From contig NZ_FXTE01000001.1 of NCBI RefSeq assembly GCF_900182615.1, positions 868,001 to 932,000 on the forward strand: a stretch of 64,000 bases of DNA. Reading direction: 5' to 3'. The notes under the pieces are model-generated. The model worked only from the letters and a program-made list of their open reading frames with translations. It made no database searches and was not told the DNA's origin. The stretch comes from Ruegeria faecimaris (GTDB taxonomy: Bacteria > Pseudomonadota > Alphaproteobacteria > Rhodobacterales > Rhodobacteraceae). A program made the translations under genes and the position numbers. This document shows, piece after piece, positions 17,062 to 25,603 of this stretch (position 1 is its first letter; each line of letters starts with the position of its first letter).

Positions 17062-18516
17062 TCATACACCGGTTGCTGGAATACCGGTGCGCACCACCGG
17101 TCGCGGCGCTGTCAGCTCTTTCCAAGTACTCAGCGCCTTGTTGACGGTAGTATTGGCCTCGCGTTCAACAAATTGGCCATGGCCTTCCTGAGTCCTGATC
17201 TCTCCGTCATGCACTGCAACCTGCCCACGGGTCAGAGTAAAGCGCGGCAAGCCTTTGACCTCTTTGCCCTCAAACACGTTGTAGTCGATCGAAGATTGCT
17301 GCGATTTCGCGCTGATCGTCTTGCCTTTCTCAGGATCCCACACCACCAAATCGGCATCGGCACCTACAAGAACTGCGCCCTTTTTTGGATAACAATTCAA
17401 TATCTTGGCGATGTTTGTTGAAGTAACTGCCACAAATTCATTTGGCGTCAGCCGACCAGTATTCACCCCATGAGTCCACAGCATCGGCATCCGGTCTTCC
17501 AACCCTCCGGTACCGTTCGGGATCTTGGTGAAATCCCCCACGCCAAAGCGTTTCTGATCCGTCGTAAAGGCGCAATGGTCGGTGGCCACGACACTCAACG
17601 AACCAGATTGTAATCCGTTCCACAGGCTATCCTGATGCTGCTTGTTTCGGAACGGAGGGCTCATGACCCGCCGCGCCGCGTGGTCCCAATCCTGGTTGAA
17701 ATACTCGCTCTCATCCAAGGTCAGATGCTGGATCAAAGGTTCCCCCCACACCCGCTTGCCCTGCATCTTGGCACGCCGAATGGCCTCATGCGCCTCTTCG
17801 CACGAAGTGTGCACCACATACAGCGGCACTCCGGCCATATCCGCGATCATGATCGCGCGGTTGGTCGCTTCGCCCTCGACCTGCGGCGGACGGGAATAGG
17901 CATGTGCCTCGGGACCTGTATTGCCTTCGGCCAACAGCTTGGCGCTGAGCTCGGCAACAACATCGCCATTCTCGGCATGCACCATGGCCGTTCCACCCAG
18001 CTCAGCAAGACGCTTGAACGAAGCATACATTTCATCGTCATTGACCATCAACGCGCCCTTATAGGCCATGAAATGCTTGAACGTGTTGATGCCGCGTGTC
18101 TCGATCACCGTCTTGAGGTCATCAAACACCTGCTCGCCCCACCAGGTCACCGCCATGTGGAAAGAATAGTCGCAATTTGCACGTGTCGACTTGTTATCCC
18201 AGCGCTTGAGCGCATCCAACAGGCTTTCACCTGGGTTGGGCAGAGCGAAATCAACCACCATCGTGGTTCCTCCGGCCAATGCCGCCCGGGTTCCGCTCTC
18301 AAAATCATCGCTGGAATAGGTGCCCATGAACGGCATTTCCAAATGCGTATGCGGGTCGATCCCGCCAGGCATCACATAGCAGCCTGTCGCATCCAGTTCC
18401 GTATCACCTTTTAGGTCCGGCCCAATCTCGGTGATCACCCCATGCTCGACCCTCACATCCGCATGGTAAGACAAATCCGCGGTTATGACGGTCCCGTTCT
18501 TGATAACAGTGCTCAT
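17062..18516 (-). CDS. hydA: Dihydropyrimidinase (D-hydantoinase family)
   Basis: 484 residues, the usual length. It hydrolyses 5,6-dihydrouracil or dihydrothymine to N-carbamoyl-beta-amino acids, the second step of reductive pyrimidine breakdown. The amidohydrolase metal-site elements are all present: GGIDPHTHLEMPF, the carboxylated lysine in HFMAYKGA, MVHAENGD, VVHTSCEEAH and VATDHCAF. AGGGAGA precedes the ATG. Neighbouring preTA and a carbamoyl-amino-acid hydrolase support the pyrimidine role over a stand-alone hydantoinase. Confidence 0.93.
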   Translation of the reverse strand: MSTVIKNGTVITADLSYHADVRVEHGVITEIGPDLKGDTELDATGCYVMPGGIDPHTHLEMPFMGTYSSDDFESGTRAALAGGTTMVVDFALPNPGESLLDALKRWDNKSTRANCDYSFHMAVTWWGEQVFDDLKTVIETRGINTFKHFMAYKGALMVNDDEMYASFKRLAELGGTAMVHAENGDVVAELSAKLLAEGNTGPEAHAYSRPPQVEGEATNRAIMIADMAGVPLYVVHTSCEEAHEAIRRAKMQGKRVWGEPLIQHLTLDESEYFNQDWDHAARRVMSPPFRNKQHQDSLWNGLQSGSLSVVATDHCAFTTDQKRFGVGDFTKIPNGTGGLEDRMPMLWTHGVNTGRLTPNEFVAVTSTNIAKILNCYPKKGAVLVGADADLVVWDPEKGKTISAKSQQSSIDYNVFEGKEVKGLPRFTLTRGQVAVHDGEIRTQEGHGQFVEREANTTVNKALSTWKELTAPRPVVRTGIPATGV

Positions 18517-18578
18517 ATCAATCTCCCTGATGCGGTCTGCGCCGCTTGCTTCATCTGGCTACAAATACCTCGGGGGGA

Positions 18579-18608
18579 GTCGCCCAACGGGCGACGGGGC
18601 AGAGCCCC
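18579..18608. repeat. Tandem GC-rich hairpins between two operon genes
   Basis: GTCGCCC-AAC-GGGCGAC (18579-18595) is followed directly by GGGGC-AGA-GCCCC (18596-18608), abutting the stop codon of the upstream hydrolase gene. Similar GC-rich intergenic hairpins are frequent in roseobacter genomes. No second copy was noticed in this window. Confidence 0.6.
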
Positions 18609-19859
18609 CTATTCCACAATTCCAGCCGTCTCTACGACCGCATGAAACAGAACATCCGCCCCGGCGGCAGCCCAATCCTTGCTGATTTCTTCAGCTTCGT
18701 TATGGCTTAGCCCATCCACACAAGGGCACATCACCATCGCTGTTGGTGCAACCCGGTTGATCCAGCAGGCATCATGACCGGCGCCCGAAATGATATCTGT
18801 ATGAGAATAACCCAACCGTTCAGCCGCATCGCGCACGGCTGCCACGCAGCCTTCATCAAATTGCACCGGATCAAATCCGCCGACCTTCTCAAACTCGATC
18901 TGTAGGCCCATCTCATCCACGATATCTTCGGCCGCTACGCGCAGACGATTTTCCATATCGGTGATCACGTCCAGATCGGGCGAACGGAGATCGACAGTAA
19001 ACACAACTTTCCCCGGGATCACGTTACGCGAATTCGGAAACACATCAATATGCCCCGCCGCACCCACCGCGTGGGGCGCATGGGACCAAGCAATCTCGTC
19101 AACCTTTTCAAGGATACGCGCCATCGCCAATCCGGCATTCTTGCGCATCGGCATCGGCGTAGACCCGGTATGGGCGTCCTTTCCGGTAACTGTAATCTGG
19201 GTCCAGCTGAGACCCTGACCATGGGTGACAACGCCGATATCCTTCCCCTCGGCCTCAAGAATGGGGCCCTGTTCGATATGCAGCTCAAAAAAGGCGTGCA
19301 TCTTTCGGGCGCCAACCTCTTCGTCACCGCGCCAGCCAATGCGGCTCAGCTCATCTCCGAACTTCTTAGCTTCGGCATCCTCACGGTCATAAGCCCAATC
19401 CTGCGTATGCATCCCGGCAAAAACCCCCGAGGACAGCATCGCAGGTGCATAGCGCGTGCCTTCTTCATTCGTCCAGTTGGTCGCGACGATTGGATGTTTG
19501 GTCTTGATCCCCAAATCATTGAGCGTGCGGATGATTTCCAACCCGCCCAATACACCCAGAACACCGTCATATTTGCCGCCTGTCGGCTGCGTATCCAGAT
19601 GTGAACCCACATAGACCGGCAATGCCTCGGGGTCCGTGCCCTCTCGATGCGCAAACATATTGCCCATTTGGTCCAGCCCCATGGTGCACCCGGCCTCTTT
19701 GCACCATTTCTGAAACAGCGCGCGGCCTGCCGCATCTTCATCCGTCAGGGTCTGACGATTATTGCCCCCCGCAACACCCGGGCCAATCTTGGCCATCTCC
19801 ATCAGGCTGTCCCACAACCTGTCGCCATTGATCCTGAGGTTCTGCGCCGGAGCTGCCAT
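18609..19859 (-). CDS. Zn-dependent N-carbamoyl amino acid hydrolase (beta-ureidopropionase type)
   Basis: 416 residues, M20/AmaB-HyuC family. It removes the carbamoyl group (as CO2 and NH3) from N-carbamoyl-beta-alanine or N-carbamoyl-beta-aminoisobutyrate, the third step of the reductive pathway. Metal and catalytic elements are seen in GSHLDTQPTGGKYDG, ATNWTNEEGTRYAP, ELHIEQGPILE and CVDGLSHNEAEE. It is first in the operon that continues to dihydropyrimidinase and the importer. A RutR-type box lies 49-64 bp upstream of its ATG. Confidence 0.9.
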   Translation of the reverse strand: MAAPAQNLRINGDRLWDSLMEMAKIGPGVAGGNNRQTLTDEDAAGRALFQKWCKEAGCTMGLDQMGNMFAHREGTDPEALPVYVGSHLDTQPTGGKYDGVLGVLGGLEIIRTLNDLGIKTKHPIVATNWTNEEGTRYAPAMLSSGVFAGMHTQDWAYDREDAEAKKFGDELSRIGWRGDEEVGARKMHAFFELHIEQGPILEAEGKDIGVVTHGQGLSWTQITVTGKDAHTGSTPMPMRKNAGLAMARILEKVDEIAWSHAPHAVGAAGHIDVFPNSRNVIPGKVVFTVDLRSPDLDVITDMENRLRVAAEDIVDEMGLQIEFEKVGGFDPVQFDEGCVAAVRDAAERLGYSHTDIISGAGHDACWINRVAPTAMVMCPCVDGLSHNEAEEISKDWAAAGADVLFHAVVETAGIVE

Positions 19860-19907
19860 CCTAGTCTTCCCTGTTGCTTGCGATTTGCTCGCTTTTGGTG
19901 TCTTGAT

Positions 19908-19923
19908 TTGACCATCTGGTCAA
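19908..19923. promoter_or_regulatory. RutR-type operator (perfect consensus)
   Basis: TTGACCATCTGGTCAA matches exactly the published E. coli RutR box TTGACCA-NN-TGGTCAA. It sits between the divergent hydrolase operon and the RutR-like gene, so it can control both. Confidence 0.85.
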
Positions 19924-20028
19924 ACTCACGCTATCACGGGTTCGACATCAGTCAAGAAATAGCAGAGCTCGGTGGGAATTTTTGGCATATTCCGCACTTG
20001 CGAGCCCAAAAATCAGACAGGCAAAGAC

Positions 20029-20637
20029 ATGTCCAAAGACCGCGCACCAACACGAATTCAGAAAAAAAACCGCGCTGCAATTCTAGAAGCCGCTTTGAAC
20101 GTGTTTTCTGCCTACGGTTTCCGCGGTGCCACCGTCGACCAGATTGCTGCCGAGGCCGGGTTGAGCAAGCCGAATCTTCTATATTATTTCCCCTCAAAAG
20201 AAGCGATTCACACGGCCCTTCTATCTGGCCTTCTCGAGATTTGGCTGGCCCCTCTCCATGATCTCGACGCCGACGGGGACCCATTGGAAGAGATACGCGC
20301 TTATATCCATCGCAAACTGCAAATGAGCCGGGAACTTCCGCGCGAAAGCCGTCTGTTTGCCAATGAACTGGTCCAGGGTGCGCCACGCATACACGATGCA
20401 TTGTCCAATGATCTCAAAACTTTGATGGATGAGAAGACCGCAATCCTTACGGCCTGGATGGAACAGGGTAAAATCGCGCGCCTCCACCCCTACCACCTTA
20501 TTTTCTCCATCTGGGCTTTGACACAGCATTATGCGGATTTCGATGTCCAGGTTCGGGCCATTCTTGGCGACGAAGACCCATATGAGGGTGCTGAACCGTT
20601 TATCGACACGCTCTACCGCAAATTGCTGGCGCCTTAG
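20029..20637 (+). CDS. rutR: RutR-like TetR-family pyrimidine regulator
   Basis: 202 residues. The N-terminal HTH (NVFSAYGFRGATVDQIAAEAGLSKPNLLYYFPSKEAI) is TetR-type. The C-terminal part (ESRLFANELVQGAP...SIWALTQHYADFDVQVRAILG) follows the RutR/YcdC family, whose ligand is uracil or thymine. ATG 20029 is preferred; a longer frame from 19972 adds 19 non-conserved residues. A perfect RutR box upstream and two more near preT fit a repressor of pyrimidine catabolism released by uracil. Confidence 0.88.
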   Translation: MSKDRAPTRIQKKNRAAILEAALNVFSAYGFRGATVDQIAAEAGLSKPNLLYYFPSKEAIHTALLSGLLEIWLAPLHDLDADGDPLEEIRAYIHRKLQMSRELPRESRLFANELVQGAPRIHDALSNDLKTLMDEKTAILTAWMEQGKIARLHPYHLIFSIWALTQHYADFDVQVRAILGDEDPYEGAEPFIDTLYRKLLAP

Positions 20638-20889
20638 GTTTTCGTTAGCCGGAACCCGCTCACCCTGAGCCTAGGATGACGCTACTCTTTTCTTCCCTGT
20701 CCACACACAGGTGCCGTGGTAAGGCTTTCGTTGGGTGGGTAGAGCGAGAAGTGGGACATAAGGCGTTCCAAGACTAAGTGAGGAGGCGCGGATATCATCT
20801 GATCCGCACCGCCACCCAATATGTCGCAAACTGCCACAACGCCCCCCATCGACATCCTGTTCTAAGAAGATTCGACGAATTTTCTTGGA
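20638..20889. other. Intergenic stretch without a gene
   Basis: This 252-bp convergent interval lies between the rutR-like and preA stops. No convincing ORF, RNA gene or terminator with a U-run was found. Its only clear structure is the near-palindrome at 20864-20886. Confidence 0.5.
20864..20886. repeat. 23-bp near-palindrome beside the preA stop
   Basis: AAGAAGATTCG-A-CGAATTTTCTT has one mismatch and shares the TTCGACGAA core and exact size with the palindrome at 7437-7459. It begins 4 nt beyond the preA stop codon and could act as a transcript-end hairpin. Confidence 0.5.
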
Positions 20890-22194
20890 CTACTCGGCGG
20901 CTTTCGCCATTGGATTGTTGGGATGGGTTGTCCAGTTGCTATATTCGGGCTGCACTTCCTGTCCCGTGCGCGGGTCGATTTCGCCAGCGTCCATCGGCAC
21001 CATGGAAATACATCCCTCGACCGGGCACACATCCACGCACAGGTTACAGGCCACACATTCGTCATCCATAACCTCGAACACGCGCTCTTCGGACATTGAA
21101 ATGGCCTGGTGGCTGGTGTCTTCGCAGGCGGCATAGCAACGACCACACTTGATGCACTGATCCTGATCAATCTTGGCTTTGGCGACATAATTCAGGTTCA
21201 GATATTGCCAGTCGGTCACGTTCGGAACCGCAAGACCGACAATTTCCGAGACGTCCTGATACCCTTTTTCATCCATCCATTTCGACAGACCCGCCGTCAG
21301 TTCGTCAATGATCTTGAACCCATAGGTCATCGCCGCCGTGCAGACCTGAACATTGCCGCAACCCAATGCCATAAACTCTGCTGCATCGCGCCAGGTGGTC
21401 ACACCGCCAATACCCGAGATCGGCATTCCGTTCGTTGCCTGTCCACGCGAAATCTCGGACACCATCGACAGGGCAATCGGTTTCACCGCAGGGCCACAAT
21501 AGCCGCCGTGGCTGCCTTTGCCGTCAATCGAGGGTTCAGGGCTGAAGCTATCCAGATTGACACTGGTAATCGAGTTAATCGTGTTGATCAGCGATACCGC
21601 ATCCGCACCACCATTCTTTGCGGCCTCGGCGGGCTTGCGGATATCAGTGATATTCGGCGTCAGTTTCACGATGACCGGACGGTCATAGTATTTCTTGCAC
21701 CAGCGCGTCACCATCTCGATATATTCCGGCACCTGCCCTACGGCTGCCCCCATCCCGCGCTCGCTCATCCCGTGTGGACAGCCAAAGTTCAGTTCGATCC
21801 CGTCGGCACCGGTTTCGGCAACACGCGGCAAGATAGCCTTCCAGGCTTCTTCCTCGCACGGCACCATGATCGAGGCGATCAGGGCGCGATCTGGATAATC
21901 AGCCTTAACCCGCGCCATTTCTTCAAGGTTTACCTCTAATGGGCGGTCTGTAATCAGCTCGATATTGTTCAGACCCAACAACCGACGGTCTGCGCCGTAG
22001 ATCGCCCCATACCGCGGGCCATTAACATTGACGACCGGTGGACCTTCGGACCCGAGTGTTTTCCACACGACCCCCCCCCATCCGGCCTCAAAGGCACGGC
22101 GGACGTTATATTCCTTGTCCGTCGGCGGCGCAGATGCCAGCCAATATGGGTTGGGGCTTTCAATTCCCAGAAAGTTCGATTTCAAATCAGCCAT
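20890..22194 (-). CDS. preA: NAD-dependent dihydropyrimidine dehydrogenase, FMN/Fe-S subunit
   Basis: 434 residues. Residues 1 to about 310 are a dihydroorotate-dehydrogenase-like FMN barrel (WLASAPPTDKEYNVRRAFEAGWGG, GIELNFGCPHGMSERGMG, VKLTPNITD). The C-terminus holds two 4Fe-4S motifs, CIKCGRCYAAC and CVACNLCVDVCP. With PreT it reduces uracil and thymine to dihydro forms, the first step of the pathway. GGGAGG precedes the ATG, 45 nt after the preT stop. A run of nine G occurs in the coding strand (22071-22079). Confidence 0.94.
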   Translation of the reverse strand: MADLKSNFLGIESPNPYWLASAPPTDKEYNVRRAFEAGWGGVVWKTLGSEGPPVVNVNGPRYGAIYGADRRLLGLNNIELITDRPLEVNLEEMARVKADYPDRALIASIMVPCEEEAWKAILPRVAETGADGIELNFGCPHGMSERGMGAAVGQVPEYIEMVTRWCKKYYDRPVIVKLTPNITDIRKPAEAAKNGGADAVSLINTINSITSVNLDSFSPEPSIDGKGSHGGYCGPAVKPIALSMVSEISRGQATNGMPISGIGGVTTWRDAAEFMALGCGNVQVCTAAMTYGFKIIDELTAGLSKWMDEKGYQDVSEIVGLAVPNVTDWQYLNLNYVAKAKIDQDQCIKCGRCYAACEDTSHQAISMSEERVFEVMDDECVACNLCVDVCPVEGCISMVPMDAGEIDPRTGQEVQPEYSNWTTHPNNPMAKAAE

Positions 22195-22239
22195 TTATCC
22201 GGCCTCCCTGATGCTTGCAGGCATCTTGATCATTGAGTT

Positions 22240-23574
22240 TCAGACAATCAGACTTGCGTGGATATCCATCGCGGCATCGCGCCCCTCGGCCACTGCGGTC
22301 ACGGTCAGGTCATCCCCACCTGCGGCGCAGTCGCCTCCGGCCCAGACCGCTTGTACCGATGTGCGCCCGGCGCCCGTGACGGCGATCTTGTTCCCGTCCA
22401 ACGTCAGCCCTTCGGGCGCTCCTTCCAGCGTCTGACCTATCGCCTTCAGCACCTGATCGGCAGGCAGGCGGGTTTTCTCGCCGGTGCCCTTCAACTGACC
22501 GTCATGGCTAGCAGTATACTCCAATTCGATCTCGGCGGCTGCCCCGTTGCCGTGTACGGCTATGGGCTGAACATTGGTCATGATCCTGACGCCGTGCGAT
22601 GCGGCCAGATCCTGCTCATAGCGGCTGGCACCCATCGCCTCGCGTCCGCGCCGGTAGGCGATGGTGACGTTTTCCGCGCCCAGCAATTTCGACTTTACAG
22701 CTGCGTCAACCGCGGTCATGCCGCCTCCGATGACGACGACATTCCGCCCAACGGGCAGCTCAGCCAGATCGGCCGCCTGACGCACATCCGAGATAAAGTC
22801 GACCGCGTCGCGCACGCCGGTCAGATCCTCGCCGCCCGCTCGCAATGCATTCACACCTGTCAGACCGATGGACAGGAAAACCGCATCATAGTTGTCAACA
22901 AGGCCATCCAGCGACAGGCCCTCGCCCAGCACCGATCCGGTCTCGATGGTGATGCCGCCGATCCTCAGCAACCAATCGATCTCAGCCTGAGCGAAATCAT
23001 TGGTCGATTTATAGGCGGCAATTCCATATTCATTCAGACCGCCGGGTTTTGGGCGGCTTTCGTGAATGACCACATCATGCCCCAGCATCGCCAGCCGATG
23101 AGCACAGGCTAGCCCTGCGGGCCCTGCCCCGATCACGGCCACCGTTTTGCCGGTGAATGCGGCGCGCTGGAACGGATGGTCGCCCGATACCATAACGCTG
23201 TCAGTAGCAAACCGCTGCAAACGCCCGATCTCGACTGGCGATCCTTCGGCGGTTTCGCGTACGCAGACTTCCTCGCACAGCGTTTCGGTCGGACAAACAC
23301 GGGCGCACATGCCACCCAAGATATTCTGGCCAAGGATGGTTTCACCCGCAGCTTCAGGCTGACCGGCTTGAATCTGGCGCATGAACAATGGAATATCAAT
23401 GTCTGTCGGACAGGCCGTCACACACGGCGCGTCATAGCAGAAATAGCACCGATCCGCGGCCACTGCGGCCTCATGCGGGGCAAGTGGTGGATGCAGATCC
23501 GTGAAATTCGAGGTCAGCTCATCGCTGGAAAGCCTCCCGGAGACTATGCCGGGGACCATCTGGCCCTGTGCCAT
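22240..23574 (-). CDS. preT: NAD-dependent dihydropyrimidine dehydrogenase, FAD subunit
   Basis: 444 residues, GltD-like. N-terminal Fe-S cysteines (CYFCYDAPCVTACP, then CARVCPTETLCEEVC) are followed by the FAD-binding GAGPAGLACAHRLAMLGHDVVIHE and NAD-binding VIGGGMTAVDAAV. It passes electrons from NADH to PreA. It is the first gene of preTA and carries two RutR-like boxes 56-88 bp upstream of its ATG. Confidence 0.93.
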   Translation of the reverse strand: MAQGQMVPGIVSGRLSSDELTSNFTDLHPPLAPHEAAVAADRCYFCYDAPCVTACPTDIDIPLFMRQIQAGQPEAAGETILGQNILGGMCARVCPTETLCEEVCVRETAEGSPVEIGRLQRFATDSVMVSGDHPFQRAAFTGKTVAVIGAGPAGLACAHRLAMLGHDVVIHESRPKPGGLNEYGIAAYKSTNDFAQAEIDWLLRIGGITIETGSVLGEGLSLDGLVDNYDAVFLSIGLTGVNALRAGGEDLTGVRDAVDFISDVRQAADLAELPVGRNVVVIGGGMTAVDAAVKSKLLGAENVTIAYRRGREAMGASRYEQDLAASHGVRIMTNVQPIAVHGNGAAAEIELEYTASHDGQLKGTGEKTRLPADQVLKAIGQTLEGAPEGLTLDGNKIAVTGAGRTSVQAVWAGGDCAAGGDDLTVTAVAEGRDAAMDIHASLIV

Positions 23575-23629
23575 CGCTCTACTCCCTGTAGATATGTTGT
23601 TATGGCCTCAGCTTGGCACAATCTGATTT

Positions 23630-23662
23630 TTTATCAAATGGTAAATTTTGCCAAATGGTCAA
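23630..23662. promoter_or_regulatory. Two tandem degenerate RutR-like boxes upstream of preT
   Basis: TTTATCAAATGGTAAA (23630-23645) and TTTGCCAAATGGTCAA (23647-23662) match the RutR arms at 11/14 and 12/14 positions. They start 17 bp apart, so they lie on nearly the same face of the helix. Confidence 0.65.
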
Positions 23663-23731
23663 AAAATGAATAACTAGGCCGAAACACCCGGTTTTTTACT
23701 GTACATTGCTGGTTTTTTGGGCCGGAACCGC

Positions 23732-24364
23732 TCAGATCATCTGTGACAGGTGCCCCGATTTGATCCAAATTCGCGCGCCCTCTGCTCCTGCCAAAGCAGT
23801 GGAACGCGCACCTGGCGGTAATCTCAACCAGTCCCAGACCGAAAATTCTTCGTCGGATTCCTGCACCGAACCTGCGATGACAAACAACTCCAACCCATCG
23901 ACTGCATCCAGATCCAGCTTTTCGCCAGGTGACAAATTCAATACGCGAACATCTTCGCGTGAGTCCTTGAAAAGCTGAAGATTCGAATCCCCAGTAATCG
24001 ACCGACGAATTTCGGTCCTGTCCTCAGGGTCAAACTGGTGCAGTTTGACTAGTATCGTCGCGCCTTCTTTTGCCGAAGGCGTATGGGAAGATGTCGGAGG
24101 ATTGCGCACATAACTACCTGCAGGAAAATCACCGGTCTCGTCCTGAAACACACCGTCCAGCACCAAATACTCCTCTCCTCCATCATGCGTATGGGCGGCA
24201 AAGGCGCTTCCTGGGGCAAAGCGGACAATCGTGGTGGCGCGGGCGACCTCTTCCCCGATCCGGTCCAACATCTTGCGCTCGACCCCTGCGGCAGGTGACG
24301 CAATCCAGTCATTCCGGTCGAAATGCACAGCAACACGTTTTGTGAAATCTGCGTTAACTCTCAT
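23732..24364 (-). CDS. ChrR-like bicupin protein
   Basis: 210 residues. The first cupin has a metal-site motif in HTHDGGEEYLVLDG and a later HTPS; a second, degenerate cupin fills the C-terminal half (LNLSPGEKLDLDAVDGLELFVIAG). It resembles the cupin domain of the anti-sigma factor ChrR but lacks the zinc-binding anti-sigma N-terminus, and no ECF sigma gene is adjacent. ATG 24364 is favoured by AGGAG 8 nt upstream. Its substrate or partner is unknown. Confidence 0.75.
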   Translation of the reverse strand: MRVNADFTKRVAVHFDRNDWIASPAAGVERKMLDRIGEEVARATTIVRFAPGSAFAAHTHDGGEEYLVLDGVFQDETGDFPAGSYVRNPPTSSHTPSAKEGATILVKLHQFDPEDRTEIRRSITGDSNLQLFKDSREDVRVLNLSPGEKLDLDAVDGLELFVIAGSVQESDEEFSVWDWLRLPPGARSTALAGAEGARIWIKSGHLSQMI

Positions 24365-24535
24365 GCGGCTTCTCCTGTTTGGTCTGGTCTCTAGATGGTT
24401 GCGCAAGTCCTGAATTCAAATTTCAGATGCATGATCTATGATCACATCTGGTTTTGTGCCACGTCTCTACCTAGTGTACGCCCAACCAAAATTCGAGCAG
24501 TGCTGGCCCAACGCCACGAACCCGAGAGACGCCCG

Positions 24536-25531
24536 ATGCAGACCGCCAACAATAAATTCAATATCGTGGTCATCGGCCAAAACAACCGGCTGCAATACGA
24601 GGCACTGCTGTTTGCAGCCTCGTTACGACACAGCTGTCCCGATTTCGCTGGCCGCCTGTTCGTTGCCGTTCCTCAACCGGGGGCCCGATGGTCACAGGAC
24701 CCCAGCATTCAGGATGAGGATGTCCTGAAAGCGTTACACCAGCTTGGGGCCGAAATTCTACCGTTTGAAAACCGGGCTTTCGGTGGAAGCTATCCCTATG
24801 GAAACAAGATCGAGGCGCTCTTTTCCTTGCCCAAGGGGGAACCATTTGTCTTTTTCGACAGCGATACGCTTGTCACCGGAGACCTGAATAGTGTGCCCTT
24901 CGATTTTGACCGCCCCGGTGCCTCGCTGAAAGTTGAGGGGACATGGCCGCGCCCGACCCTGTATGGTCCGGGGTATGACGGTATCTGGCGCGCCCTGTAT
25001 GAACGGTTCGAACTGGATTTCGACAGCTCCTTGGACAAGGCCCAACCAGCCGAATACTGGCGGCGCTACCTGTATTTCAATGCGGGTTATTTCTTTTACA
25101 GATGCCCACGCCAGTTCGGCGAACGGTTCCTGGAATATGCCTGCACCATCCGGGATGAGGATATCCCGGAACTCGCGGGCCAAACACTGGACCCATGGCT
25201 GGATCAGGTCGCATTGCCGCTGGTTATCCATGCCCTTGGCGGCGGCCGCGACGCACTGCCCACTGGCCTGCTGGACGGGTCGGTCACGTGCCACTACCGT
25301 CTGTTTCCTCTGCTGTATGCACGCGAAAGCGACAATGTGATCGAGGTTCTGGAAACTGTGGTTGCGCCCAACAAGTTCAAGAAAGTGCTCAAGGGCTATG
25401 ACCCAATAAAGAAACTGGTGCTCCAGCGCAAAGGGCACAAAATACGCGAGATGTTCGATCGCGAAAACCTGCCTCAGCGCGAGCAGGTCATTCGCAACAA
25501 GATCAAAAGCAAAGGTCTATGGATGCGCTGA
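24536..25531 (+). CDS. Glycosyltransferase-like protein (GT-A fold suspected)
   Basis: 331 residues. FNIVVIGQNNRLQYEALLFAASLR opens a Rossmann-like core. A DxD-type metal motif appears as PFVFFDSDTLVTGDL near residue 105, and LYFNAGYFFYRCP and a conserved DPWLDQVALPLV follow. This pattern resembles GT8-like or uncharacterised roseobacter transferases. It has no signal peptide or membrane helix. ATG 24536 is chosen over the longer frame from 24395, which would overlap the divergent cupin promoter. It is not next to other glycan genes. Confidence 0.65.
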   Translation: MQTANNKFNIVVIGQNNRLQYEALLFAASLRHSCPDFAGRLFVAVPQPGARWSQDPSIQDEDVLKALHQLGAEILPFENRAFGGSYPYGNKIEALFSLPKGEPFVFFDSDTLVTGDLNSVPFDFDRPGASLKVEGTWPRPTLYGPGYDGIWRALYERFELDFDSSLDKAQPAEYWRRYLYFNAGYFFYRCPRQFGERFLEYACTIRDEDIPELAGQTLDPWLDQVALPLVIHALGGGRDALPTGLLDGSVTCHYRLFPLLYARESDNVIEVLETVVAPNKFKKVLKGYDPIKKLVLQRKGHKIREMFDRENLPQREQVIRNKIKSKGLWMR

Positions 25532-25603
25532 CAGCAATGTTGTGCGCACGCGTCCAATCGCCTAGAGATTCTGCAACACATAGTCCAACAGGAGATTTCC
25601 ACC

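Noticed and set aside
25532..25603. SAM-type riboswitch before metY
   Set aside because: The 72-nt leader does not show the conserved SAM-II pseudoknot pattern.
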